From positions 120,085-152,739 of the forward strand of contig MNCI01000667.1 of assembly GCA_015680685.1 (NCBI GenBank): a DNA stretch of 32,655 bases, written 5' to 3'. The stretch comes from Gnetum montanum (lineage: Eukaryota; Streptophyta; Gnetopsida; Gnetales; Gnetaceae). A program made the translations under genes and the position numbers. The notes below the pieces were generated by a model. That model made no database searches. It had not been told where the DNA came from and saw only the letters and a program-made list of their open reading frames with translations. Positions within the stretch are counted from its first letter, which is position 1. The number at the start of each line of letters is the position of its first letter. Positions 8,851-19,194 of this stretch are shown piece after piece.

Positions 8851-10068
8851 TCATAAATGTGCCCAACTCCTCCCCATTGATGTTCTTAGATTAAGGGGTG
8901 GGAGTGGGTGACGCTCATATTCCAATGTGTCTATGCCTTCGTTGTTGGCATGGTTTGTTTCCTCAGTTCGTTCCATGCATATTTGTCGGTTGCTCTTTCT
9001 AGTAGCTGGCAACCACGGGGTGTCTACTACTTGTTGTGTGATTGCTACATACAGGCATCTTTGGTTCAAAGTTTCAAGGGCACACCTATTGCATGGAGGC
9101 ATTTCCTCCATGTCATCACTTGATGAATCACTGTATGTGATGCATGGAACTTTCCTCTTCTCAATCTTTCCATAAATGTTTATCTTAGAGATTTCCAAGG
9201 AAAGATCACAGATCCTAAGGCATGCGTCTACTATGCTTAGCCATTCCCTTCCCATTATAATTGGGAAGTCCCCTTCGTTGTTGTTAACTTCAATCACTAG
9301 GAAGTTAGCTAGGTAGGACCAACCACACACAGTGGTAACAATGTCCTCCACCAATCCTAAGGGAATGGTGATGGACTGGTCTGCCAGCTCTAGTTGAATG
9401 TTGCTCTTCTTAAGTTGGGGCAGGTTCCAGGTGTGATACATCTCTCGTGAAATTAAGTTGAATTCAGAACTTGAGTCGAGAAGAGCCCTATGTGATTCAT
9501 TTCCAACGACTTGAAGGTAGATAAAGGGACTTCCAGGGTCAGTTAGTTTCCTAGGATGGTGGCCTACCTTGATCCAGTTGATTATGGTATGCGTTAACAT
9601 AACTGTCTGCGTGAAGCTCTGTTGTTGAACTGAAGGGTGCTCCGAAGTGTTAGATGGTGGAGGAGTGTACATGGGCTTAACCACTTGTTGTTGCGAGAGT
9701 TTGTCTGGGCTTTTGGTTCTAAAGAAGGGTCTTCTCTTTTTACAGTTGTCAGAACCAACAGTAGGTTGAATATTTATAGCTCTTGCAGCGTGACGTTGCT
9801 GCGGTTGAGTAGGAAGTTCCCCTTGCATTGTTGGAGCAGGAGGTGTTATGGGAACTACTGGTGGAAGAGGTGCAGATGGATTAGGAGGATGGTGTGGGTA
9901 TGGAGTATCTCCCGGAGGAGAAGGAGTCCTCCTAAAGTACTCCCGAACTTGGTAGTGACGGTGGGAAGTTGTGTGACCCATAGAGTCACTTGGAGAAATC
10001 AACTGCTGCACATAATAACCATAAGGATCAGGCAGCGGGTAAGGGTAGTGGTGTTTTGGCGGTGGCAT
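8851..10068 (-). CDS. E2 retropepsin (protease) segment of gag-protease polyprotein, 405-codon open frame
   Basis: Longest open stretch of E2. The first 110 residues are Pro/Gln/Tyr-rich linker (starts MPPPKHHYPYPLPDPYGYY). A Ty3-type aspartic protease follows: the flap-side ELADQSITIPLG, and IIMGREWLS for the C-terminal ILGR motif. The catalytic site, normally DSG, reads LLDSSSEF (Asp codon near 9475), so Gly is replaced by Ser and activity is doubtful. A C-terminal region of about 100 aa with CNRC ends in GRSWAHL and a stop. Sibling copies show that the methionine is internal: the frame continues from gag, with a CAA-to-TAA change separating the two here. No RT follows. Confidence 0.8.
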   Translation of the reverse strand: MPPPKHHYPYPLPDPYGYYVQQLISPSDSMGHTTSHRHYQVREYFRRTPSPPGDTPYPHHPPNPSAPLPPVVPITPPAPTMQGELPTQPQQRHAARAINIQPTVGSDNCKKRRPFFRTKSPDKLSQQQVVKPMYTPPPSNTSEHPSVQQQSFTQTVMLTHTIINWIKVGHHPRKLTDPGSPFIYLQVVGNESHRALLDSSSEFNLISREMYHTWNLPQLKKSNIQLELADQSITIPLGLVEDIVTTVCGWSYLANFLVIEVNNNEGDFPIIMGREWLSIVDACLRICDLSLEISKINIYGKIEKRKVPCITYSDSSSDDMEEMPPCNRCALETLNQRCLYVAITQQVVDTPWLPATRKSNRQICMERTEETNHANNEGIDTLEYERHPLPPLNLRTSMGRSWAHL

Positions 10069-11452
10069 CCCCCATGACTGTGGGTATTGCCACTGCCAAT
10101 GCTGTCTGATGATTTGGCGGAATAGCCTTGGGTTACCTTAAGGATAAGATAACCTTCGGGGTGTTTTCCGTTGATTAAGTCTTGGGTTGAGCGCATACAC
10201 CCCAGACTCTTGTAGATGTGAGATGATTGGAAAACATCCCTTAGGATGGTCATAGTGGCAGATCTCACATCCACCATCATTGTCTGTGTCCGAATCCACA
10301 ACCACATCGGAGTTAGTAAGTTTTCCCTTACCCTTGTTATGTGCAGGGCCTAAATCTCTCCGCTTTGTCTTACCTTTGTCACTACTTCGTTCCTCCTTAC
10401 ACTCCTCTACGATTTTCAAGACAGCTTCAAGTCTAGAGTCTAGGGAACTCCATACGTCATCTACCTTAGCCGCTATTTTTGTTGTTAGTTTCTGAAGCGG
10501 CAAGGTCTTTCTATTCACCAACTCTTCGATTGGTGACTCATCCTCTTCATCACAAAATTTCACTCCCTCCTTTCGAAGAGAGGGATCATGGTTGTATTCT
10601 TCTACACTTTCCCTTTTTTGTAGCTCACCTTCTTCTTTTGCTACTTGTTCCAACAAGCGATGTACCTCATGGGATCTAAGTTCTGATAATCGCCCTTGGG
10701 CATAAGTCCCAAGGGTTCTCCTAGTTTCATACCTTAGCCCATCTACGATGTGGCGGAGTTGATCCCGCTGTGCGTAACCATGGCCTGGGTAATAATGTAA
10801 CAACGCGTAGTAGTGGCCCATGGCAGCATCCAAGGGTTCATCAGTTCCTTGCTTCCATCCTTGGATCTGCTTACGCAAATTGGACACTTTGAAGTACATT
10901 TGATACTTATCGTTGAAGAGTTATAACATCGTACTCCACCTCCTGATGGTTTCTGGTTCTAAGGACCGATACCAACTCTCTGCTTCCTTGATGAGTGTCC
11001 TGGGAAACAACTTAAGTTTCTGCCACTTGTTTTCTATGTTCTGAAAGGCACAAGCATCGTGGAATGCCTGTAAATGATGTTGCGGATCTGCGTTGTATCC
11101 CCCTTCAAAGCGTGGGATGTTATTCATGTCTAAACGCTTGATCTGACTATCTTTAATGCCTTGTTGGGATTCTTACTGCCTCCGTTATATCGAGCATACT
11201 TCGAGTTGCAATTAGGGGTTCATCATGATCATCTCTTTCATGACGCATGTGATGTCTCCATTGTTCCCTACTTTCCCTTTGTTCATGCCCTTGTCCTCTC
11301 TCTCAACTCTCTTGTCGAGGTCTCTCAGTTTTCTTACCTCTATCCTCATCGTTATGCTCTTGATTGCACCCTGATGTGGAAGGAGAGGGTGAATGATGTG
11401 AAGAAGGGGAAGAAGAAGGAGAACCATCACCATGACAATGCTTCTTGCCTTC
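10069..11452 (-). pseudogene. E2 gag core, broken
   Basis: Capsid-type Ty3 gag core. Readable blocks begin MNNIPRFEGGYNADPQHHL near 11127, then LFPRTLIKEAESWYRSLEP, LRKQIQGWKQGTDEPLD and RHIVDGLRYETRRTLGTY, the pattern of plant retrotransposon gag. Next come a charged Lys/Glu-rich section and a zinc-knuckle-like CEICHYDHPKGCF near 10250, where the last Cys of CX2CX3HX4C is Phe. Defects: TAA at about 10920 (GAA to TAA), a frameshift near 11150, and TAA near 10138. The N-terminal part is separated by E3 and continues at 18419. Confidence 0.85.
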
Positions 11453-12107
11453 TGATGAGATGCGATATCGTGGTCCGTTGCAAAATTTATAAATAAGAGG
11501 CGGCACTCCCCTCATTTCCCATCCTAGGCTTAAAGTAGGGAAACTCTAGTAGTTTGATCATTCCAGAGATAGAATATTTTCCATGTGCCCGCAGTAGGAG
11601 TCCCCAAGTGAACGGATCTTTATTCGAGCAACTTTGTACCTGAACNNNNNNNNNNNNNNNNNNNNNNNNNNNNNNNNNNNNNNNNNNNNNNNNGGCTAGT
11701 TAAGTGCCTCAGTATGACCACTTCGAGCATGTGCGTTACGTGTGGTGATCCCAGTAATGATTAGCGTTTGGTAGCCACAGTTGCATAGTTCAGGGTGTGT
11801 ACGGTAAGTGGGAATAGATGCTGACGCTAGTTAATTTAGACTTAGGTCCTTAGTTAGAGTTAGTTAGCTTCTCAACCCTTCACCTCATAGCATAGGAGAA
11901 AAACACATAAAAGATATAAAAATCATATACCTCGGACTTACTTAAGCATACACCGTGACAACAACAAGTAAGTTTGGGAAGACAACGAATGATTAACCCC
12001 AAGTGTTCCATGGGGCGTTTAGGCATTTAGTCTGTGGAGTTCGACCGGATCGCACGTGCTACGCTCGTTTCATATAGTTGAGTGTAGGGGTATCTCGCCA
12101 CTCATCA
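11453..12107 (+). repeat. E3 5' LTR with assembly gap
   Basis: Starts TGATGAGATGCGATATCG. TATA box TATAAATA at 11488-11495, only 35 bp from the LTR start. Ends gccactcatca at 12107. 48 N (11646-11693) stand in for about 325 bp found in the 3' LTR. Confidence 0.9.
11646..11693. other. Assembly gap (48 N) inside E3 5' LTR
   Basis: In the E3 3' LTR the flanking landmarks (acctgaa and ggctagttaag) are separated by about 277 bp rather than 48, so the gap length is an underestimate. Confidence 0.85.
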
Positions 12108-12127
12108 TTGGCACCATTATCGAGGAC
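12108..12127 (+). promoter_or_regulatory. E3 primer binding site (tRNA-Asp type)
   Basis: ttggcaccattatcgaggac starts directly after the LTR. It is a mutated form of TGGCGCCGTTGCCGGGGA, complementary to the 3' end of plant tRNA-Asp and used by Athila/Tat-type Ty3 elements. E4 has the better preserved copy. Confidence 0.8.
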
Positions 12128-12249
12128 TAAGTGTTTGTGCGCCGAATAGAACATAAGAAATATCACTCACATCGTTGTGAGCCTTAACGAACCTTCGGGT
12201 TAATCAAGGAAAAAATTTATATAACGGTAAATTAGCACACCAAATAAAA

Positions 12250-13221
12250 ATGATTTCTTCTCATAAGAGTAACTCACCACCTAAGGATCATACACGAGAG
12301 AGTCGGTAACATAAACAACATAACCAAAATCAGCTAAGTCCTAAACAATACAATATAGTTTATACTCATCCTAATGAGTATATTCCAGATTTTACTTTTA
12401 TTCTTCATCAAGACGAACATCTGTGGTGGAGAGATTTGCAATGTAACATCGTGTTACCCCCAGATCGATTAGTCTCTCGCATGCTTTTCTGTGTCTTGGC
12501 ACAGATTGGCATACAAGAATTATATGCTGAATACGTTGCGGAAGACTTTGACATGAGGGATTATTATCCCAGAGATGCCCAACGTATGAGAGACTTAAGG
12601 CAGGAGAGTCAACATGCTTTTCTGAAGGGTAAAGCCCCGCACGTCCTTAGCGAAATAGGAGATGAGGAACCCCTTATCACGGGTTCTTTAACAAACGACG
12701 TTCCCCCTCCTAATGATGGTGAGGAGGTTGGGTATCAGAATCTACGATCAACGATACATAACCATGGTTCTGATGCCCATGAACACCAACTGTTCACAGA
12801 GGAAACAACCACTTATGCTAAGGATGGGCACTTTGATCGTCACCACGATCGGGGCCGTAGCAGCCAAAGAGAAGGCAAAGAACATCGTCATGGTGATGGT
12901 TCCCCTTCTTTTTCCCCTTCTTTACATCACTCACCCTCTCCTTCCACATCTGGGCACAGCCACCATGAACATAAAGGTGAGGATAAAAGTAAGAAGGATG
13001 ATGAAAGACCTCGATGGGAAAGTCGAGAGAGAGGACAAGGGCAAGGACGTAGGGAGAGTAGGGAACAACGCAGACATCACAGGCATCATGAAATGGATGA
13101 TCATGACAAGCCCCTACTCACAACCCGAAGTATGCTTGACATAACAGAGGTAGTTAGGATTCCCACAAGGCATTTAAAGGATAGTCAGATCAAACGATTA
13201 GACATGAATAATATCCCATGA
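12250..13221 (+). pseudogene. E3 gag N-terminal region, broken
   Basis: Starts ATG at 12250 (MISSHKSNSPPKDH), hits an early stop near 12322, then is open from 12436 to 13221 (261 codons). Contents: a conserved NIVLPPDRLVSRMLF block, ELYAEYVAEDFDMRDYYP, and then an unusual low-complexity stretch of about 110 residues rich in Arg, His, Ser and Glu (for example HRHGDGSPSFSPSLHHSPSP and RRESREQRRHHRHHEMDDHD). It ends at RLDMNNIP with TGA replacing the Arg codon of the conserved RFEGGYN. This N-terminal extension precedes the capsid core in all copies. Its role is unknown, and RNA binding is a guess from its charge. Confidence 0.8.
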
Positions 13222-14223
13222 TTTGAGGGGGGATACAATGCTGATTCACAAAACCATTTACAGGCATTCAACGATGCCTGTGCCTTGCAAAATATAGAAA
13301 ATAAGTGGCAAAAACATAAGTTGTTCCCAAGGACACTCACCAAAGAAGCAGAGAGCTGGTACTAGTCCTTAGAATCAGAAACCATCAAGAGGTGGAGTAC
13401 GATGCTAGAACTGTTCAACGAAAAGTATCAAACGTACTCCAGAGTGTCCAATTTGTGTAAGCAGATCCAAAGCTGGAAGCAAGGTACACATGAACCCTTG
13501 GATGTTGCCATGGCCCGTACTACACATTGTTACATCGTTGCCCGGGTCATGGGTACGCTCAGTGGGATCAACTTCACCACATCGTGGATGGGCTAAGGCA
13601 TGAAACTAGGAGAACCCTTGGAACTTATGCCCAAGGGAGACTCTCACAACTTAGAGCCCATGAAGTACATAGCTTGTTGGAATAAGTAGCAAATGAAGAA
13701 GGTGAGCTACGAAAAAGGGAAAGTGCGGAAGAGTACAACCGCGATCCCTCCCGTCGAAAGAAGGGAGTGAAATTTTGTGATGAAGAGGATGAGTCACCAC
13801 TCAAAGAGTTGGTGAACCGGAAAATCTTGCTGATCTAAAAATTAACAACAGAAATAGCGGCTAAGGTAGATGATGTATGGAGTTCCTTAGACTTTAAAAT
13901 TGAAACTGTCTTGAAAATTGTAGAAGAGTCTAATGTAGAACAAAGTAGTGATAAAGGTAAGAAAAAGTGGAGAGATTTAAGCCCTGCACATAACAAGGGT
14001 AAGGGAAAAATCACTAACCCCGATGTGGCGGTGGACTCTGATTCAGACGATGACAGTGGATGTGAGATCTACCATTATGACCATCCTAAGGGATGTTGCC
14101 CCATCATCTCACATCTACGGGAGTCTGGGGTGTATGCGCTTAATCCAAGACTCAACCAATGGCAAACACCCTGAAGGTTACCCTAACCACAAGGTAATCC
14201 AAGGCTGTTCCACCAACCACTAA
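13222..14223 (+). pseudogene. E3 gag core, broken
   Basis: Same block order as in E2: FEGGYNAD, LFPRTLTKEAESWY, STMLELFNEKYQTYSRVSN, QSWKQGTHEPLD, a frameshift near 13520, RRTLGTYAQGRLSQLRA, then the charged section. The zinc knuckle CEIYHYDHPKGCCP near 14070 has lost its second Cys (Tyr). Several stops are present (for example tag at 13374 in place of the Arg of SWYRSLEP, and taa at about 13835). Confidence 0.82.
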
Positions 14224-15160
14224 CGTACTATCCAAGTGGAACTCCCCCATAGCCCATCGGACAGCATCAGCAGTGGCAATACCCACAGTCATGGGGGATG
14301 CCATCGTCGAAACATCAGTACCCNAAAAAGAGAATACCTTACTTTAGAACCAAAAGCCCAGACAAACTCTCGCAACAACAGGCGATTGAAGCCATGTACA
14401 CTCCACCATCTAACACTTCGGAGCACCCTTCAGTCCAACAAAGCGTAACGCATACGGTTATGTTAATGCATACCGTAACTGACTGGATCAAGGTGGGCCA
14501 CCTTCCCAAGAAACTAACAGACCCTGGGAGCCCCTTAATCTATTTACAGATCGCCGGAAATGAACCACATAGGGCTCTTCTTAACTCAGGTTCCAGAGTC
14601 AACTTAATTTCATAAGACATGTATCACGCCTGGAACCTGCCCCAACTTAAGAAGAGCAACATTCAACTAGAGCTGGCAGACTAGTCTATCACCATTCCCT
14701 TAGGATTGGTGGAGAACATCATTACCACTATGTGTGGTTGGTCTTACCCAGCTGATTTTATGGTGATTGAAGTGAACAAAAATGAAGGGGACTTCACAAT
14801 TATAATGGGAAGGGCATGGCTTCGTACAGTAGACGCATGCCTTAGGATCCGCGATCTTTCCTTGGAAATCTCTAAGATAAACATTTGTGGAAAGATCGAG
14901 AAGAAGAAATTTTCATGCATCACATACAGTGATTCATCGGGTGATGACATGGAGGGATGCTTATCTCCTCCATGTAACAGGTGTGCCCTTGAAACTTTGC
15001 AACAAAGATGCCTGCATGTAGCAACCACACAAGAAGTAGTAGACACCCCGTGGTTGACAGCTACTCGAATGAGTAGAAAAATATGCATGGAATGAACTGA
15101 GGAAAACCATGCCAACAACGAAGGCATAGACACATTGGAATATGAGCATCGCCAACTTCC
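14224..15160 (+). pseudogene. E3 protease region, broken
   Basis: The linker begins MPSSKHQY (14298) and is cut by the n at 14324, where about 100 residues seen in E2 are missing. The protease motif is LLNSGSRVNLIS: the catalytic Asp is Asn (codon 14583-14585), so it would be inactive. A stop after NLIS and a TAG in ELAD*SITIPLG follow. The frame is then open over VIEVNKNEGDFTIIMGRAWL to KICME, ending at a TGA (15093-15095). Confidence 0.85.
14324..14324. other. Assembly gap (1 n) in E3 linker
   Basis: Joins MPSSKHQY directly to KKRIPYFRTKSPDK. In E2 these are about 100 codons apart, so about 300 bp is missing at this n. Confidence 0.8.
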
Positions 15161-15296
15161 ATCCTTCCATCTAAGATCATCAATTGGGAGAAGTTGGGCA
15201 CTTCTAAGAAATTCAAACAGGCGTTCATTATTTCAGATCTCTCCCTTATAACTCAGTCATGGGGGAGATGATGCTAATCATATGGGGCCCTAAGTT

Positions 15297-15440
15297 CTTT
15301 TAAGTTTTTATTTTACACATTTTTGTTTTACACGTTTTTGATTTACATGTTTTTGTCTTACACATTTTTGTTTTACAAAGTTACTTAACTTTTCTAAGTT
15401 TTTGTTTTACAACTTTCTTTAACTTTTCTAGTTTTTTGTT
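15297..15440 (+). repeat. 15-bp minisatellite in E3 tail
   Basis: Units of acatttttgttttac with variants, reading as the complement-free form of the E2 array because E3 is in plus orientation on the 3' side; it is interrupted by aacttttctaagt spacers. Confidence 0.75.
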
Positions 15441-16625
15441 TTACAACATCGTTATACTTTTCCACTTTGTGTGTATGTGTGTGTGTGTGATCCACCCTGT
15501 AAGTTTGTCCCATAATAAGTGTTCGAAATGATGGTATGAATTGTTTTCATATTGATTGCTAATGTTTGGTTTTTACCTTTAAGTCACAATGTTGATACTA
15601 AGGTATGTTTCTTTTGATATGGGAGGCAATGAGATCACTTCATCCATCCATCCACCAATTTATATGGTTTCTCTCAGCTTGGAAATGTACAGTCCCCTTC
15701 TAATAAGAACTTAAACGAATCGGTGATCGGGCATTTCTCAAACTAAGGAAGGGCTAAAGGATTGCAAAGGGTGTGACTTCAAGGGAACTTGATGCTTTTG
15801 TGTTGGTCATTCTCTTGGGTGCTTGGATGTTTTCTTCTTGAGTTTTCTTGCCATTCCGATGTTACCCAATTATCAGAAGTTGAGACAATAAGAATAATCA
15901 AGTCTTTGCATGGTGTGGTTCTCACGCATAAAAAAAAACAAAGTGAGAATTCAAAGCACACCCCTTAGACGAATAAACTTGGGCTACAAGCACTAGTTAT
16001 GGAACCCAAAGTGTTCCTTCTAACTAAGGCCCTTCTCGCTTCCCATTCTCTCCTTTGTTTCATCGGAATGGTGGTGGCTCTTGGGGAGTGCATTCTTTTT
16101 GTCCAAGTGGATGATTTAACTAAATGCGTTGATGCGAAGTCATTGGATGTGGTTGGTTTGAGGCCGGAGTTAGAATGAGATTTGCCAAGTCACATTAATC
16201 ATTAAACACACAAGGGGCTGTACACCACCTTGTTCTTGGGATTCCATTCCATTCTCTTCTCTCCATCCTTCTCTCCATTGTTCACCTTATTGCTGGTTGT
16301 ATCATTAGTGTATATATCTTGGTTGATGCATTGTTTTCTTTTTGGTAAATTCTTGCGGTTAAGACTTTAACTCTTGTTCCAATTGACATTCCTAGAGCCT
16401 ACGGACTCTTTGAATGTGGGTCTGTCAGGGCACTAAGGGCATGAGCCTGCTTTGGGGAGGACCCACTGGCATTCCTATTTGGAGCATCTGTTAACTTTTT
16501 TTTCCTAACATTTTTGCAATTAATTATTATTTTGTTCATTTTCATCTTGGCATCCATTTCATCGGCATTATCGTTATCTCTTTTTCTTCATCTTTCTTAT
16601 TCCTTTCCTTTCTCCATTCTAACGC

Positions 16626-17125
16626 TACCGGAGGTTCGCGATTAGTCATGGGGGTATGGGGCCCGATTTTTTCGATTTTCTCCTAGCCCTGATTGTTTCG
16701 ATTTTTTCCTAACCCCTACATCTTCGATAGTCATCATTAATATATCTCTCAATTCGAATCAACCATACCACAACCTAGCTAATGGACTTACATCGAAGTA
16801 AGGTATTAATTACATGATGATTCATTTACCCTTGCTAATATAAGATTGTGTTGTGTGTGCAGATGGCAATCATGCTATTGAAGGTTTGCGATTAGTCATG
16901 GGGGTACGGGACCTGATTTTTTCGATTTTCTCCTAGCCCCAAAATTTTTGATTTTCTTCCTAACCCCTACACCTTCGGTAGTTATCAGTAACATATTCCC
17001 AGATCCATATCAGCCATACCATAACCTAGCTAATGAACCTACAGCGAAGCAAGGTATTAATTACATAATGATTCATTTACACTTGCTAATACAATATTGT
17101 GTTGTATGTACAAATGACGATCATA
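16626..17125 (+). repeat. 250-bp tandem duplication in E3 tail
   Basis: Copy A (16626-16875) and copy B (16876-17125) both begin near gcgattagtcatgggggta and run through ccataccacaacctagctaa-type sequence to a ttgtgttgt end. They differ at many positions, so B is not a fresh copy of A. A is identical to E2; B looks like E3's own version. Confidence 0.88.
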
Positions 17126-17482
17126 CAAACAACATATTGGATCTGGAACTGGAGCAAACACTTGGAATGGAGCAGCGCTGAAGTAGGTATGCAAGGAGCA
17201 AGATCGATGGTGCGCTTACGGATGAACAACGAAGGCGCAATCTTGGCGTTGGCAGCAGCAACACTTCCTTCTCTCTCTCTCTTTCTCAGTTGTCAACTAA
17301 GGCCTGATGTCATTGTAATAAGGTGTTCACCCTTGTTGTCATGAACACCAGTTTTGTCAAGTCTTGTAATAATGATCCGTTCACATGTCATCCCATTAGT
17401 TTCATTCCCCTCAATAATTCCATACCTTCCCGATATTATTGTAAGGAACCTGAGGACGAGTTTTCATTCAGTCATGGGGGTA

Positions 17483-17576
17483 TGATGAGACGCGATATTG
17501 CATGCACCGCGATATCGCGTCTTCCTCTGCGATATCGCATACGTGATATTGTGGTCCACCGCCAAATCTATAAATA
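17483..17576 (+). promoter_or_regulatory. E3 U3 promoter: GATATC palindrome array plus TATA box
   Basis: Within about 85 bp of the LTR start lie several GCGATATCGC-like palindromes, then the TATA box TATAAATA (17569-17576). The downstream AATAAA is 174 bp further on. U3 is therefore very short and most of the LTR is U5 by this reading. Transcription start is inferred only. Confidence 0.7.
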
Positions 17577-18418
17577 AGAGGCAGCACTCCCATCATTTCC
17601 CATCCTAGGCTAGAAGTAGGGAAACTCTGGCAGTTTGATCACTCTAGAGATAGAATATTTTCCATGTGCCTGTAGTAGGAGTCCCCAAGTGAACGGATCT
17701 TTATTCGAGCAGCTTTGTACCTGAATGTAAGTTGTGTACGGCAATAAAGACGAGCTTTGTGGATAAGCCTTACAGTGCATGGAATAGCTTTTATTACATG
17801 TTATTTATTACCTGCATTAGCGCGGCATGAGTACGACTTGATTATGAGCATTGATGAATGTGTACGACTAATCAAGGAATCGGCTACTTATCGTGATTAG
17901 TCTCTCTTACCCTCAACTCCTAGAATGCAGGATGAGTACAACTTGATTACGAGCATCTACGGGTGTGTACAGCTAGTCAAGGAATCGACTGCTCATCACG
18001 TTTAGGCTAGTTAAGTGCCTCAGTATGACCACTTCGAGCACGTGCGTTACGTGTGGTGATCCCAATAACGATTAGCATTTGGTAGCCATAGTTGCATAGT
18101 TCAGGGTGTGTACGGTAAGTGGGAATGGATGTTGATGTTAGTTAATTTAGACTTAGGTCCTTAGTTAGAGTTTGTTAGCTTCTCAACCCTTCACCTCATA
18201 GCATAGGAGAAAAACACATAAAAGATATAAAAATCATATACCTCAGACTTACTTAACCATACACTGTGACAACAACAAGTAAGTCTAGGAAGACAACGAA
18301 TGATTAACCCCAAGTGTTCCATGGGGCGTTTAGGCATTTAGTCTGCGGAGTTTGACCGGATCGCACGTGCTACGCTCGTTTCGTATGGTTGAGTGTAGGG
18401 GTACCTTGCCACTCATCA
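17483..18418 (+). repeat. E3 3' LTR
   Basis: 936 bp, TGATGAGACGCGATATTG...CACTCATCA. TATAAATA at 17569-17576 and a polyadenylation signal AATAAA at 17743-17748. Contains the duplicated ~105-bp module also seen in E0. Confidence 0.92.
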
Positions 18419-19053
18419 CCTTCTCTTCTGTGGTTTTGGCCCCGATTGTGGTGACGATCTGAGTGCCCGTCCTTGTCTTTTGTTGTTGTTCCCTCTGTGA
18501 ACAGTTGGTATTCATGGGAATCAGAACCAGGGTTGTGTATTTTTGATCATAGGTTCTGATACCTCACCTCCTCACTATCGTTAGGAGGGGGAATATCTCT
18601 TGATAGAGAACCCGTTGTAAGTGGTTTACCATCTCTTATCTCACTTAGGACATGCGGGACCTCTTTTCCCTTCAACAATGTATGTTGGTTCTCCTGCCTT
18701 GAGTCCCTGATACATTGTGCTTCGGTGGGATGATAATCCCTTGTGTCAAAGTCTGCCGCAACGTATTCAGCATATAATTCTGTCATGTCAATCTGTGCCA
18801 AAGCGCGGAGAAGCATGTCGGAGACTGCATGATCTGGAGGTAACACTATGTTACCATGCAAATCTCTCCAGCGCATCTATTTGTCTTGATGGAGAATAAA
18901 GGTAAAATTCGGAATATACTCATTGGGATGAGTATATGTCACCCTGTATTGTTGAGGAACTAGCTGATTCAGGTTATGTGTTTTTGATTGCCGATTGTCC
19001 TTTGTATGGTCCTTAGGTGGTGAGTTTCTCTTGTGAGAAGAAGAAGAAGACAT
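18419..19053 (-). pseudogene. E2 gag N-terminal region, broken
   Basis: Continuation of E2 gag beyond the E3 insertion. ATG at 19053 opens MSSSSSHKRNSPPKDHTKDN, then YTHPNEYIPNFTFILHQDK and TAG (Gln in E4). The frame then reopens at 18876 with MRWRDLHGNIVLPPDHAVSD and ELYAEYVAADFDTRDYHPTE to 18547, where TGA replaces Arg. The start codon is supported by matching positions in E3 (12250) and E4 (27937), about 125-140 nt after the PBS. Confidence 0.82.
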
Positions 19054-19176
19054 GATGTCTTGTAGGTGTGTTATTAACCGTTATATTATTTTTCTTATGA
19101 TTAAACCTAAGGTTTTTTTAAGCTCCCAAAGATGTAAATGATCTCTTATGTTCTACTTAGCGCACAAACACTTAGT

Positions 19177-19194
19177 CCCCAGCAACAATGCCAA
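19177..19194 (-). promoter_or_regulatory. E2 primer binding site, decayed
   Basis: Minus strand reads ttggcattgttgctgggg directly after the 5' LTR, a mutated tRNA-Asp-type PBS. Confidence 0.75.

Larger units (their letters stand above)
15161..17482 (+). other. E3 non-coding 3' tail
   Basis: Colinear with the E2, E4 and E1 tails but longer because of a 250-bp internal duplication. Landmarks: TCATGGGGG at 15257, minisatellite (15297-15440), (tg)n at 15473-15489, TCATGGGGG at 16646 and again at 16896, and the PPT copy at 17472-17480 directly before the LTR. From about 16297 to 16875 it is identical to E2 in inverted orientation. No intact ORF. Confidence 0.78.
11453..18418 (+). mobile_element. 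E3: gag-protease LTR retrotransposon, plus strand, nested in E2 gag
   Basis: Only plus-strand member. LTRs are 11453-12107 and 17483-18418, both TGATGAG...CTCATCA. An exact 5-bp target duplication ccttc lies at 11448-11452 and 18419-18423, inside E2's gag. PBS follows the 5' LTR at 12108. Gag, protease and tail follow in order. All frames are broken and the protease triad is NSG. Two assembly gaps lie within it. Confidence 0.93.

Noticed and set aside
8851-10068. Independent gene starting at MPPPK
   Set aside because: Sibling copies show the frame continues from gag through a Gln codon that is TAA in E2, so the methionine is internal to a polyprotein.
9637-10077. Plus-strand ORF of 146 codons opposite E2 linker (also 24955-25410 and 26143-26415)
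   Set aside because: Antisense to the gag-protease frame and not a recognisable protein.
17323-17577. 84-codon ORF crossing the E3 PPT and LTR start
   Set aside because: Spans a structural boundary. Only its short ELEDE-like section is of interest, and that is reported as a possible pol remnant.
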